Positions 1-6,335 of a stretch of DNA of 12,465 nucleotides are shown piece after piece. Position numbers and translations under genes: made by a program. Every line of letters begins with the position of its first letter. Position 1 is the first letter of the stretch. The stretch covers positions 18,650 through 31,114 of the forward strand of contig NZ_JACXJG010000001.1 in the NCBI RefSeq assembly GCF_014904065.1. Reading direction: 5' to 3'. Below the pieces are notes generated by a model. That model saw only the letters and a list, made by a program, of their open reading frames with translations, did no database searches and had not been told where the DNA came from. This stretch comes from Gulosibacter sediminis (lineage in GTDB: Bacteria > Actinomycetota > Actinomycetes > Actinomycetales > Microbacteriaceae).

Positions 1-88
1 CAAGAAGACGACGACGGCCAAGAGCACCGCGGCCAAGAAGCCGGCGACAGCGCGCACGACGAAGACGACCACCGAGTCGGCCGAGTAG
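1..88 (+). CDS. topA: DNA topoisomerase I, C-terminal tail (partial, 5' end outside window)
   Basis: Only the last 28 codons and a TAG stop (86-88) are inside the window; the first complete codon begins at base 2. The encoded tail is low-complexity Lys/Thr/Ala (KKTTTAKSTAAKK, then PATARTTKTTT), ending ESAE. Basic Lys/Ala-rich tails of this kind are typical of actinobacterial topoisomerase I, and topA commonly lies just upstream of tmk in Microbacteriaceae; the tail itself contains no catalytic residues. The TAG stop shares its G with the GTG start of tmk (TAGTG), so the two genes are probably translationally coupled. The identification rests on tail composition and gene order, since no domain is visible. 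Another protein with a histone-like basic tail is the main alternative. Confidence 0.7.
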   Translation, partial: KKTTTAKSTAAKKPATARTTKTTTESAE

Positions 89-729
89 TGGCGTCGCGGG
101 GCATGTTCATTACCTTCGAGGGCGGGGATGGTACGGGCAAGTCGTCGCACGCCACCCGCGTTGTCGAGTGGTTGCGCGGCCTCGGCCACGAGGTCGTGCA
201 GACGCGCGAACCCGGTGGCACCGAGCTCGGCAAGCAACTGCGCAACATCGTGCTCCACGGCCCGGACGACCTCTCGGACCGCGCCGAGGCGCTCATCTTC
301 GCGGCCGACCGAGCCCACCACATCCAATCCCTCGTGAGGCCCGCCCTCGAGCGCGGGGCGATCGTGGTGCAGGACCGCTATCTCGACTCGTCGATCGTCT
401 ATCAGGGCCGCGGGCGCGGCCTCGGCGAGCAGCAGATTCGCGACCTCTCGATGTGGGCCGCCGACGGGCTTATGCCCGACCTCACGGTGCTGCTTGACCT
501 CAAGCCCGAGATTGCAATGCAGCGGATGCGCACCGGTCGCGGTCGCCTCGATCGCCTCGAGTCGCTCGGCCTCGAATTCCACCTGAACGTGCGCGAGCAA
601 TTTCTCAAGCTCGCGGGGGAGGAGCCGGAGCGCATCCATGTCGTCGATGCCGACCGCCCCGAGCGGCTCGTGAGCGACGAGATCCGCCGGCTCGTCGAGG
701 CGAAGCTTGAGGAGTTGCAGCAAGCGTGA
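88..729 (+). CDS. tmk: Thymidylate kinase (dTMP kinase)
   Basis: Phosphorylates dTMP to dTDP with ATP in the cytoplasm, an essential step of dTTP synthesis. The 213-residue length is normal for the family. Visible motifs are the P-loop GGDGTGKSS (residues 12-20), TREPGG (39-44) that contacts the nucleotide, the DRY motif (96-98) followed by SSIVYQG, and a LID segment RTGRGRLDRLE (about 148-158). The LID carries several arginines while the P-loop has none, which matches the bacterial (E. coli-like, type II) arrangement. The GTG start at 88 overlaps the topA stop by one base; an internal ATG at 103 (residue 6, just before the first beta strand) is an alternative start, and neither has a strong Shine-Dalgarno. 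The stop overlaps the holB start as GTGA, so the two genes are almost certainly cotranscribed and coupled. Base composition is typical of the window. Confidence 0.96.
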   Translation: MASRGMFITFEGGDGTGKSSHATRVVEWLRGLGHEVVQTREPGGTELGKQLRNIVLHGPDDLSDRAEALIFAADRAHHIQSLVRPALERGAIVVQDRYLDSSIVYQGRGRGLGEQQIRDLSMWAADGLMPDLTVLLDLKPEIAMQRMRTGRGRLDRLESLGLEFHLNVREQFLKLAGEEPERIHVVDADRPERLVSDEIRRLVEAKLEELQQA

Positions 730-1886
730 GTGTCTGGGATGAGGTCGTCGGCCAGCCGCGAGCGGTCGGGACTTTCCAGCGCGCCGTGCTCGGCGCCCGC
801 CGTGGCGCCGAAGATCCGCAGGCCTTTACCAACTCGTGGCTCGTCACCGGGCCCGCGGGTTCGGGCCGCTCGACGATCGCGTACGCCTTCGCCGCCGCGC
901 TGCTCTGCCCCGACAACGGCTGCGGCGTCTGCCCGAGTTGCCAGCAGGTCGCCGCGCGCAGCCACGCCGACCTGACCGCCGTCGCGACCGAGACAGTATC
1001 GATCGACATCAAGACAGCACGAAGTCTGGTCGGTCGCGCAGCCAACTCTCCCACGACGGCTGACTTCCGAGTAATAGTGATCGAAGACGCGGATCGCATT
1101 GTCGAGCGTTCTTCAAACACACTGCTCAAGGCGATCGAGGAACCAGTCGACACGACCGTTTGGGTGCTATGTGCCCCAAGCGAAGCGGACTTGTTGCCGA
1201 CGATCCGATCACGCGTAAGGGTCGTTCCGCTGACCACTCCAAAGGTTGAAGACGTGGCCGATCTCCTTGAGCGTCGCCACGGCATCGACCACGAGACCGC
1301 CATGCGCGCGGCCCGCGAGGCGCAGTCGCACGTTGGAATGGCCTCGCGGCTCGTCACTTCCCCTGAGGCCTGGCGACGACGCGATGCCTCCCTCGACGGT
1401 GTGCTTGGACTCGCGACGGTCGGAGACGCGGTGCGAAAGGCTCAGGAATGGACAGACATCGCAAAGTCCGACGGTGAAGCACACTTCGCCGAGCGAGCAG
1501 AGCGTGAAAAATTGGAAACCTACCGCGATCTGGGTCTCGAACCTGGCAAACCCGTTCCACGCAAGCTGCAGAAGATTTTTCGTGACTTGGAAGAACAGCA
1601 GAAGAGGGTTGCGAAGCGCGCGACGATCGACGGTGTCGATCGCATCCTCACCGACATACAGTCGCTGCTGCGCGATCTCCTCATGCTGAAGTTGCAAGTT
1701 GGCGTGCCGCTCGTGAATGAATCTCGACGTGGCGAACTCGAAGCCGTCGCAAATCGCGCGCCCGCGTGGCACACGATCGCTAGCATTGAAGCAATTGCGC
1801 TGGTGCGCGAACGATTGGCGGCAAATGTGCCGCCGCAGCTCGCGCTCGAAGAATTGCTGATCGGTTACGCCATCGGCTCGAGCTAG
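726..1886 (+). CDS. holB: DNA polymerase III delta-prime subunit (clamp loader)
   Basis: Structural subunit of the clamp loader, which opens the beta clamp at primed DNA together with the gamma/tau and delta subunits. The protein has 386 residues. An AAA+ core starts with VWDEVVGQ (3-10); a Walker A-like loop GPAGSGRS (42-49) has Arg48 where an active ATPase has Lys, consistent with delta-prime not hydrolysing ATP. Four cysteines, C61, C66, C69 and C72, form the zinc module expected in this family. IVIEDADR (117-124) sits at the Walker B position, and SRV (162-164) is the delta-prime SRC arginine-finger motif in variant form. The C-terminal collar domain follows, with a charged helical stretch at about 250-300. 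The GTG start overlaps the tmk stop (GTGA, 726-729). The gene is compositionally split: the first 270-300 bases are as GC-rich as tmk, while bases from about 1000 to 1880 are much poorer in GC and use many A/T-ending codons (see findings). The frame stays intact. Confidence 0.93.
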   Translation: MSVWDEVVGQPRAVGTFQRAVLGARRGAEDPQAFTNSWLVTGPAGSGRSTIAYAFAAALLCPDNGCGVCPSCQQVAARSHADLTAVATETVSIDIKTARSLVGRAANSPTTADFRVIVIEDADRIVERSSNTLLKAIEEPVDTTVWVLCAPSEADLLPTIRSRVRVVPLTTPKVEDVADLLERRHGIDHETAMRAAREAQSHVGMASRLVTSPEAWRRRDASLDGVLGLATVGDAVRKAQEWTDIAKSDGEAHFAERAEREKLETYRDLGLEPGKPVPRKLQKIFRDLEEQQKRVAKRATIDGVDRILTDIQSLLRDLLMLKLQVGVPLVNESRRGELEAVANRAPAWHTIASIEAIALVRERLAANVPPQLALEELLIGYAIGSS

Positions 1887-1923
1887 CGCGACCCCGCCCG
1901 AAGCCCGCGCTGAGAGGACACCG

Positions 1924-3570
1924 ATGCGAGAAGCAGCGAAGCGACGACGAGCAAGACTGATTGGCGCCGGGGCGATCACGCTCACCGCATCCCTCGTGCT
2001 CAGCGGCTGCACCCTGATTCAGGAGCTCCAGACGCCCGACGAGCAGCAGTCGAACGAGGAAGAGAACGACGGCGGTAGCGAGGGCGCCGTGGGCATCCCC
2101 GAGTCGGTGGCGCCGGGCGGCGAAGACTTTTACGAGCAGGGCATCGAGTGGGGCGAGTGTCCCGAGGAGTACGCGGCGGTCGACGATACCGCCGAGTGTG
2201 CCTACGTCGACGCGCCCCTGAACTGGGCCGAGCCCGGCTCAGATGACCCGATCGAGCTCGCGCTCGTGAAGCTGCCCGCCACAGGCGGCAACTCGCAAGG
2301 CGCGCTGTTCACGAACCCGGGTGGCCCGGGCGCGGGCGGCGTCGACTTCGTTGCTCAGAGTGGCGACTACATGTTCTCGAGCGATCTGCGCGAGAACTTC
2401 GACATCGTCGGCTGGGACCCCCGCGGCGTCGGTTACTCGAGCGCGGTCTACTGCGTCGACGACGCGGGCATGGACGACTACCTCTACGGCGTGCCCGACG
2501 GCTACGCCGACATGAGCGAAGATGAGCTGCTCGCCTACCAGCAGGCGAAGGCCGCCGCGTTCGGCGACTCCTGCTACGAGAACACCGGCCCGCTGCTCGA
2601 GTACGTCGACACGAAGTCGACGGTGCAGGACCTCGACATGCTCCGCTACGTCGTGGGTGAAGGCAGCGCACTGAACTACTTCGGTTTCTCGTACGGCACC
2701 GACATCGGGGCCCAGTACATCGACATGTTCCCCGAGCAGGTTGGCCGTGTCGTGCTCGATGGCGCGACTGACCCGACCGTGCCGATGTTCGACGTGATCC
2801 TCGACCAACAGGAGAAGTTCAGCGACTCGATCCGCGCGTATCTCGAGGACTGCCTCACCTCGGCCGAGTGCCCGTTCGACCAGGCGGGCGGCGTCGACGG
2901 TGCGATCGACGAGATCAGCGACATCATGAACGACGTTGACGAGACGACCCCGCGCGCCGCCGATGGCCGCGTCTTCACTTCAAGCGTCATCTACCAGGCG
3001 ATCGTCGCTGGCATGTACGACGAGACGAGCTGGCAGTACGTCACACAGGCGTTCGTGCAGTGGGAGCGCAACAAGGACTCGAGCATCTTCTTCTCGCTCA
3101 CCGACTCGTACAACGGTCGCGACCCGAGCGGCACCTACTACTCGAACCAGGAAGAGGCGTTCACCGCGATCAACTGCCTCGATTACCCGCTCGTGACCGA
3201 CAAGGCGACGATCAAGGCGTTCAACCAGAAGCTGCAGGACGTCACGCTGTTCCAGGCGCCAATGACCGAGGCACAGCTCGAGGTCGGCGATGTCACCTGC
3301 GAGAACTGGCCCGTGCAGTCGCGCGTGACCGAGCAGGAGCCCGTCGTGGGCGCCGGCGCGGCCCCCGTGCTCGTCGTCGCGACGACGAACGACCCCGCAA
3401 CCCCGCTGAAGTGGGCCGAGGCCGTCGCCGAGCAGCTCGAGTCGGCGTCGCTGCTCGTCTACGAGGGCGAGGGCCACATCGCCTACGACGAGGGCAGCGA
3501 GTGCGTCATCGGCACCGTCGACGACTACCTCATCACGGGCAACCTGCCCGAGGGCGACATCAACTGTTAG
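1924..3570 (+). CDS. Secreted lipoprotein alpha/beta-hydrolase, tripeptidyl aminopeptidase type (S33, TAP-like C-terminal domain)
   Basis: Probably an exported peptidase that removes N-terminal peptides from oligopeptides at the cell surface. Residues 1-29 are a lipoprotein signal peptide: a basic start (KRRRAR), a hydrophobic stretch, and lipobox LSGC with Cys29 as the lipidated residue. An acidic linker (about 36-60) precedes the hydrolase. NPGGPG (131-136) is the oxyanion-hole loop of the family; GFSYG places the nucleophile at Ser256; Asp490 (VATTNDPATP) and His518 (EGEGHIAY) complete the triad in a TAP-like C-terminal domain. Besides Cys29 there are ten cysteines, and the last residue is Cys548, so up to five disulfides are possible, in keeping with export. 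The ATG at 1924 has a good Shine-Dalgarno (GAGAGGA, 1912-1918). It lies 37 bases after holB with no terminator between, so readthrough is likely. The substrate is unknown; esterase or haloperoxidase-like activity is possible. Confidence 0.85.
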   Translation: MREAAKRRRARLIGAGAITLTASLVLSGCTLIQELQTPDEQQSNEEENDGGSEGAVGIPESVAPGGEDFYEQGIEWGECPEEYAAVDDTAECAYVDAPLNWAEPGSDDPIELALVKLPATGGNSQGALFTNPGGPGAGGVDFVAQSGDYMFSSDLRENFDIVGWDPRGVGYSSAVYCVDDAGMDDYLYGVPDGYADMSEDELLAYQQAKAAAFGDSCYENTGPLLEYVDTKSTVQDLDMLRYVVGEGSALNYFGFSYGTDIGAQYIDMFPEQVGRVVLDGATDPTVPMFDVILDQQEKFSDSIRAYLEDCLTSAECPFDQAGGVDGAIDEISDIMNDVDETTPRAADGRVFTSSVIYQAIVAGMYDETSWQYVTQAFVQWERNKDSSIFFSLTDSYNGRDPSGTYYSNQEEAFTAINCLDYPLVTDKATIKAFNQKLQDVTLFQAPMTEAQLEVGDVTCENWPVQSRVTEQEPVVGAGAAPVLVVATTNDPATPLKWAEAVAEQLESASLLVYEGEGHIAYDEGSECVIGTVDDYLITGNLPEGDINC

Positions 3571-3593
3571 CGCTGATTTGCCCCGAGTGGCGC

Positions 3594-3627
3594 GCGACAC
3601 GAAACGTACGATAAGATTTCGTGTCGC
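3594..3627. promoter_or_regulatory. Perfect 11-bp inverted repeat upstream of tRNA-Thr
   Basis: GCGACACGAAA (3594-3604) is perfectly repeated in inverse at 3617-3627, separated by a 12-base A/T-rich loop that contains two overlapping candidate -10 hexamers, TACGAT (3607-3612) and TAAGAT (3612-3617). It ends 16 bases before the mature tRNA. No good -35 is found at 16-18 bases, and no T-run follows the right arm, so it is not a classic terminator. It may be an operator across the tRNA promoter or an end hairpin for the peptidase transcript. Confidence 0.45.
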
Positions 3628-3643
3628 CTGTCACTGGCGGCAC

Positions 3644-3716
3644 GCCGCCTTAGCTCAGTCGGTAGAGCGATTCACTCGTAATGAATAGGTCACCAGTTCG
3701 ATTCTGGTAGGCGGCT
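3644..3716 (+). tRNA. tRNA-Thr (anticodon CGT)
   Basis: The 73-base cloverleaf folds completely: 7-bp acceptor stem GCCGCCT with AGGCGGC, D stem GCTC/GAGC, anticodon stem ATTCA/TGAAT around loop CTCGTAA with anticodon CGT at 3677-3679, a 5-base variable loop, T stem ACCAG/CTGGT with loop TTCGATT, and discriminator T3716. CCA is not encoded; the following bases are CCG. The anticodon reads ACG, a frequent threonine codon in this GC-rich sequence. It lies downstream of the peptidase gene and upstream of a strong hairpin, so it looks like a single-tRNA transcription unit. Confidence 0.97.
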
Positions 3717-3726
3717 CCGACAACAC

Positions 3727-3770
3727 ACGCCCCGGTCACCCGCGCAGCAGCGCGAAGGTGACCGGGGCGT
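3727..3770 (+). terminator. Rho-independent-type terminator after tRNA-Thr
   Basis: A 14-bp perfect stem, ACGCCCCGGTCACC (3727-3740) with GGTGACCGGGGCGT (3757-3770), encloses a smaller nested stem CGCGC-AGCA-GCGCG and a two-base bulge. A short T run (3770-3772) follows. It starts 10 bases after the tRNA 3' end. The stem is symmetrical enough to act on both strands, although no minus-strand gene ends nearby until 4214. Confidence 0.85.
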
Positions 3771-4015
3771 TTCGGTGCAGGCGGATGTTCGGGCTCGGTC
3801 GAGCTGCGCGAGCCTCGCTTCGAGGGGCGCGTTGTGGTGCTCGACGGCCAACGGGTCGCCGAGCGCGTCGCCCGATTCGGCGGCGACGAGCAGCTCGCAT
3901 CCACGCGCCGCGTGCGGCAACTCGGCCCGTGGGTTCGGGCTGCCGCTGCACCGCCACTTCGACAGCGTCCTTCGAACCAGGGGTGTCGCGGTTGGGGCGG
4001 CACCGATGGTGCGAA
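3771..4015. other. Gene-free segment between tRNA terminator and repeat array
   Basis: About 245 bases with open frames on both strands but no recognisable protein, no Shine-Dalgarno before a start codon, and no similarity I can name. Open frames in several phases at once are expected in DNA this rich in GC. It could be a decayed gene fragment. I see no promoter or hairpin to assign here. Confidence 0.5.
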
Positions 4016-4174
4016 TTGGCGCCGTCAGCGACAAGCGGCGTCGTCAGCATCGCGCCACTTGTCGCTGAGCGCGCCACCACCGTTCGCGCTCGTCGGAGAG
4101 AGCGCCACAACCTGGCTCACCGCGTCGGTGACAGCGCCACAAACACTCACGCTGCGTCGTTGACAGCGCCAAAA
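4016..4174. repeat. Degenerate helically phased repeat array (31-32 bp period) with one inverted copy
   Basis: A 19-base core close to GTCGNTGACAGCGCCACAA occurs in direct orientation starting at 4061, 4092, 4124 and 4156, so spacings are 31, 32 and 32 bases, about three helical turns. The GCGCCA part lies at 4071, 4102, 4134 and 4166. A partial copy begins at 4040 (GTCGTCAGC, with GCGCCA at 4052). An inverted copy at 4016-4035 pairs with the copy at 4058-4077; TCAGCGACAAG (4025-4035) and CTTGTCGCTGA (4058-4068) are an 11-bp perfect inverted repeat. The roughly 13 bases between cores vary. The array lies between a tRNA gene and the convergent end of the response regulator gene, so it is not in a promoter position. 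A relic of an insertion-sequence end with several transposase-binding sites is my preferred explanation. Confidence 0.65.
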
Positions 4175-4213
4175 AGACACGTCAGGCCGCCCACCGCCCA
4201 CGAAGAGCATCAA

Positions 4214-4909
4214 CTACCGCGCACCGCGCCAGCGGTACTCCGAGCGCGGCCGACCGCCGGTGCCGTAGTGCGCCACGCGCTCGACACTGCCGAGCTCAGC
4301 CAGGTGCTCAAGGTAGCGCCGCGCCGTCACGCGCGACATGCCCGCGACCTCGGCCGCTTCGGCTGCCGTCACCTGCGCCCGCGCGCGCACGACGGCGAGC
4401 ACCGCCTCGAGCGACTGCGGCGATAACCCCTTCGGCAGCGCCGTCGGCGCCGGCCGCAGGGCGCCGATCATCGCGTCGATCTCAGACTGCGTCGCCGCGC
4501 CCGACGCGTTCCGCAGGCGCGCCCGATAGTCGCGGTACTGCGCGAGCCTCTCCCGAAAATCGGCGAAGGTGAACGGCTTCACGAGGTATTGCACGGCGCC
4601 GAGCATGATCACCTGCCGCACCACCTCGGGGTCGCGCACGCTTGTGAGGGCAATGACGTCGACCGGCGTCGCCTTCGCCCGCGCGTACCGCAGCACGTCG
4701 ACCCCAGTGCCGTCGGGCATCGTCATGTCGAGCAGCACGAGGTCGATCGTGTCGCCGCCCCCGCCATGGATGTTCGGGGCGAGCCGGTCGAGGGCGGCCC
4801 GGGCCCCGGAGGCCTCGGCCACGACACGAAAGCCGTCGATGCGCCCGACGTATTCGCGGTGCGCTTCGAGGACGAGGGGCTCATCGTCGACGAGCAGCAC
4901 ATTGATCAC
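4214..4909 (-). CDS. Response regulator, CitB/DcuR (DctR) family
   Basis: Cytoplasmic transcription factor of 231 residues that partners with the adjacent sensor kinase. The receiver domain (1-125) has the acidic pair D8/D9 (LLVDDE), the phosphoacceptor D61 (LVLLDMTMPDG), T89 (ALTS) and K111 in the KPF motif. A linker with PKGLSPQSLEAV follows, then a helix-turn-helix at about 178-202 (VTAAEAAEVAGMSRVTARRYLEHL), the arrangement seen in CitB, DcuR and DctR rather than the OmpR or NarL type. The start is GTG at 4907-4909, overlapping the kinase stop as GTGA, with a strong GGAGGAGGG Shine-Dalgarno inside the end of the kinase gene. An obvious target is dctA, transcribed divergently from the kinase gene. 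A glycine run (HGGGGDT, 48-54) lengthens the loop before the phosphoacceptor strand slightly. Confidence 0.9.
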   Translation of the reverse strand: MINVLLVDDEPLVLEAHREYVGRIDGFRVVAEASGARAALDRLAPNIHGGGGDTIDLVLLDMTMPDGTGVDVLRYARAKATPVDVIALTSVRDPEVVRQVIMLGAVQYLVKPFTFADFRERLAQYRDYRARLRNASGAATQSEIDAMIGALRPAPTALPKGLSPQSLEAVLAVVRARAQVTAAEAAEVAGMSRVTARRYLEHLAELGSVERVAHYGTGGRPRSEYRWRGAR

Positions 4910-6180
4910 CGTTGACCCTCCTCCTGCACGGCACGGCCCGGCAGCGTCACCGTGAACAGCGTCGGTGCCTTGCTCACCTCGATCGTGCCGCCTGCCGCGT
5001 CGACGATCGATCGTACGAGGGCGAGGCCGATGCCGCGACCCGACGCGTCGGCTGGCTTCGACGAGACGCCCTCCTCAAACATCCGCGCCTCGATGCCGGG
5101 CGCGAAGCCGGGCCCGCTGTCGGCGATCGCGAAGACGACCGCGCCGTCCGCGCCGGGCATGATCGACACTTCGACCCACCGCGCCGCCTCGCTCTCGCCT
5201 GCCGCGTCGAGGGCATTGTCGATGAGGTTGCCGCACACCGAGACGGCGTCGACCGCAGTGAGTGTCCAGCGCGGTGCCGCGGGGTCGATCTCGATCGACC
5301 ACTCGATGCCGCGCTCTGCCGCGGCTGACGCCTTGCCGAGCAGGAGTGCCTGCACAGCGGGCTCGAGCCGGCTGCCGTCGGCGGCGATATCGAGCAGCAG
5401 CTGTTGCCGCCCCGCGGTTTCGGTAAGGATGCTGATGGCCTCGTCGGTGCGTCCCAGCTCGAGCAAGCCAACGGCGGTGTGCAGGCGGTTGCCATGCTCA
5501 TGGGCCTGGGCGCGCATCGCCGAGCTCAGCGTGCGCACCGACTCGCGCGATGACACGGCGTCGCGGATTGTTGAGGCCGGCAGGTCGCCGGCGAGTTGAC
5601 GGATGCCCCGGCGCGCGAGCACCGCGCCGCCGAGGCCAAGCAGCAGTACGAACAGCGACACGATCGCGACCGTCGCGAGTCGCTGCGGCAGCCCGGCGTC
5701 GATGCTCCGGATCGTGATGCCGGAGGAGACCCAGCCGACGACCTGGTCGTCGTCGAGCACCGGCACGATCGTGCGGAGAGAGGCCCCGAGCGAGCCGACA
5801 AACTCTTCGGAGAGCGGCTCGGGCGCATCCGGAATCGTGCCGAGGTAGTGCGCGCCGACCTGCGTGTCGGTTGGATGCGTGACGCGCGTTCCGTCGGGCC
5901 GCATGATCGTCACGAAGTCGAGGCCAGCGTCGTGCTCTACCTCGGTCACGACGGGCTGGAGGGTCTCGGTCGCGGCGTCGTCGTCCGCGAGCGCCTCACG
6001 CACGAGCGGGGAGTCGGCGAGCGCGATCGACACAGCGTGTGTCGTTGTCGTTGCGTCGCCGCGGGCATCGGCGAGCGCGTCGATGACGAGGTAGGTCGAC
6101 GTGACCGCCATGAACAGGGCCGAGGCGAGCGCGACGAGCACGAATACGAGCGTCGCGGCGCTCCAGCGAAATCGTGCCAT
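4906..6180 (-). CDS. Membrane sensor histidine kinase, CitA/DcuS (DctS) family
   Basis: Senses an external ligand, probably a C4-dicarboxylate or citrate, and phosphorylates the neighbouring regulator. The 424 residues give TM1 (about 7-34), an extracytoplasmic Cache-like sensor (about 35-165, including GTRVTHPTDTQVGAHYLGT), TM2 (about 167-190), and a cytoplasmic kinase. The H box RAQAHEHGNRLH puts the phosphoacceptor at His227, as in DcuS and CitA. The N box is NLIDNALDA (318-326), G1 is DSGPG (354-358) and G2 is GRGIGLAL (381-388). The linker between TM2 and the H box (about 191-222) is short and leaves little room for the cytoplasmic PAS domain of DcuS and CitA. I chose the ATG at 6180 because AGGGAGGGG lies 8 bases upstream and TM1 follows at once; the longer frame to 6312 adds 44 residues without family character and crosses the divergent promoter region. 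The ligand is inferred from the adjacent dctA. Confidence 0.9.
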   Translation of the reverse strand: MARFRWSAATLVFVLVALASALFMAVTSTYLVIDALADARGDATTTTHAVSIALADSPLVREALADDDAATETLQPVVTEVEHDAGLDFVTIMRPDGTRVTHPTDTQVGAHYLGTIPDAPEPLSEEFVGSLGASLRTIVPVLDDDQVVGWVSSGITIRSIDAGLPQRLATVAIVSLFVLLLGLGGAVLARRGIRQLAGDLPASTIRDAVSSRESVRTLSSAMRAQAHEHGNRLHTAVGLLELGRTDEAISILTETAGRQQLLLDIAADGSRLEPAVQALLLGKASAAAERGIEWSIEIDPAAPRWTLTAVDAVSVCGNLIDNALDAAGESEAARWVEVSIMPGADGAVVFAIADSGPGFAPGIEARMFEEGVSSKPADASGRGIGLALVRSIVDAAGGTIEVSKAPTLFTVTLPGRAVQEEGQR

Positions 6181-6335
6181 CAGACCCACCCCTCCCTCGT
6201 GTGCGGTCGACGTGCGACGTGCGCGCGAAGACCAATACGACCACAAGCGGGGTCCGCGCGCGTGCACACCCCAGGGTAAATGGAAGTACGGGTGCCCGCC
6301 CGCACGTGACAACGAAGTTCACAACGGAGGCAATG
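6181..6335. promoter_or_regulatory. Divergent promoter region between sensor kinase and dctA
   Basis: These 155 bases must carry the start signals for both the kinase-regulator pair (left) and dctA (right). Both genes have clear Shine-Dalgarno sites here: AGGGAGGGG (6189-6197, minus strand) and GGAGG (6326-6330, plus strand). A tandem 7-base repeat, CGACGTG twice (6208-6221), is a candidate regulator site. A less GC-rich patch with GGGTAAATGG (about 6274-6283) could contain a -10 element, but I cannot fix a -35/-10 pair on either strand. Confidence 0.5.

Noticed and set aside
3636..3715. GGCGGC just before the tRNA repeats the 3' acceptor strand, suggesting an attachment-site duplication
   Set aside because: Only six bases match, expected by chance in this composition; no integrase or longer direct repeat accompanies it.
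3650..4110. Overlapping open frames of about 100-125 codons on both strands after tRNA-Thr
   Set aside because: Several start within the tRNA or terminator, none has a ribosome site or recognisable domain, and frames are open in several phases at once.
4016..4174. CRISPR array
   Set aside because: The repeat cores are too degenerate (19 bases with several changes per copy), the intervals are only about 13 bases, one copy is inverted, and no cas gene is nearby.
6181..6312. N-terminal extension of the sensor kinase by 44 residues to a start at 6312
   Set aside because: The extension has no family character and crosses the divergent promoter; the ATG at 6180 has a strong Shine-Dalgarno and leads directly into TM1.
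6174..6335. N-terminal extension of DctA by 54 residues to a start at 6174
   Set aside because: It would start inside the kinase gene region, and GGAGG lies just before the ATG pair at 6333/6336.
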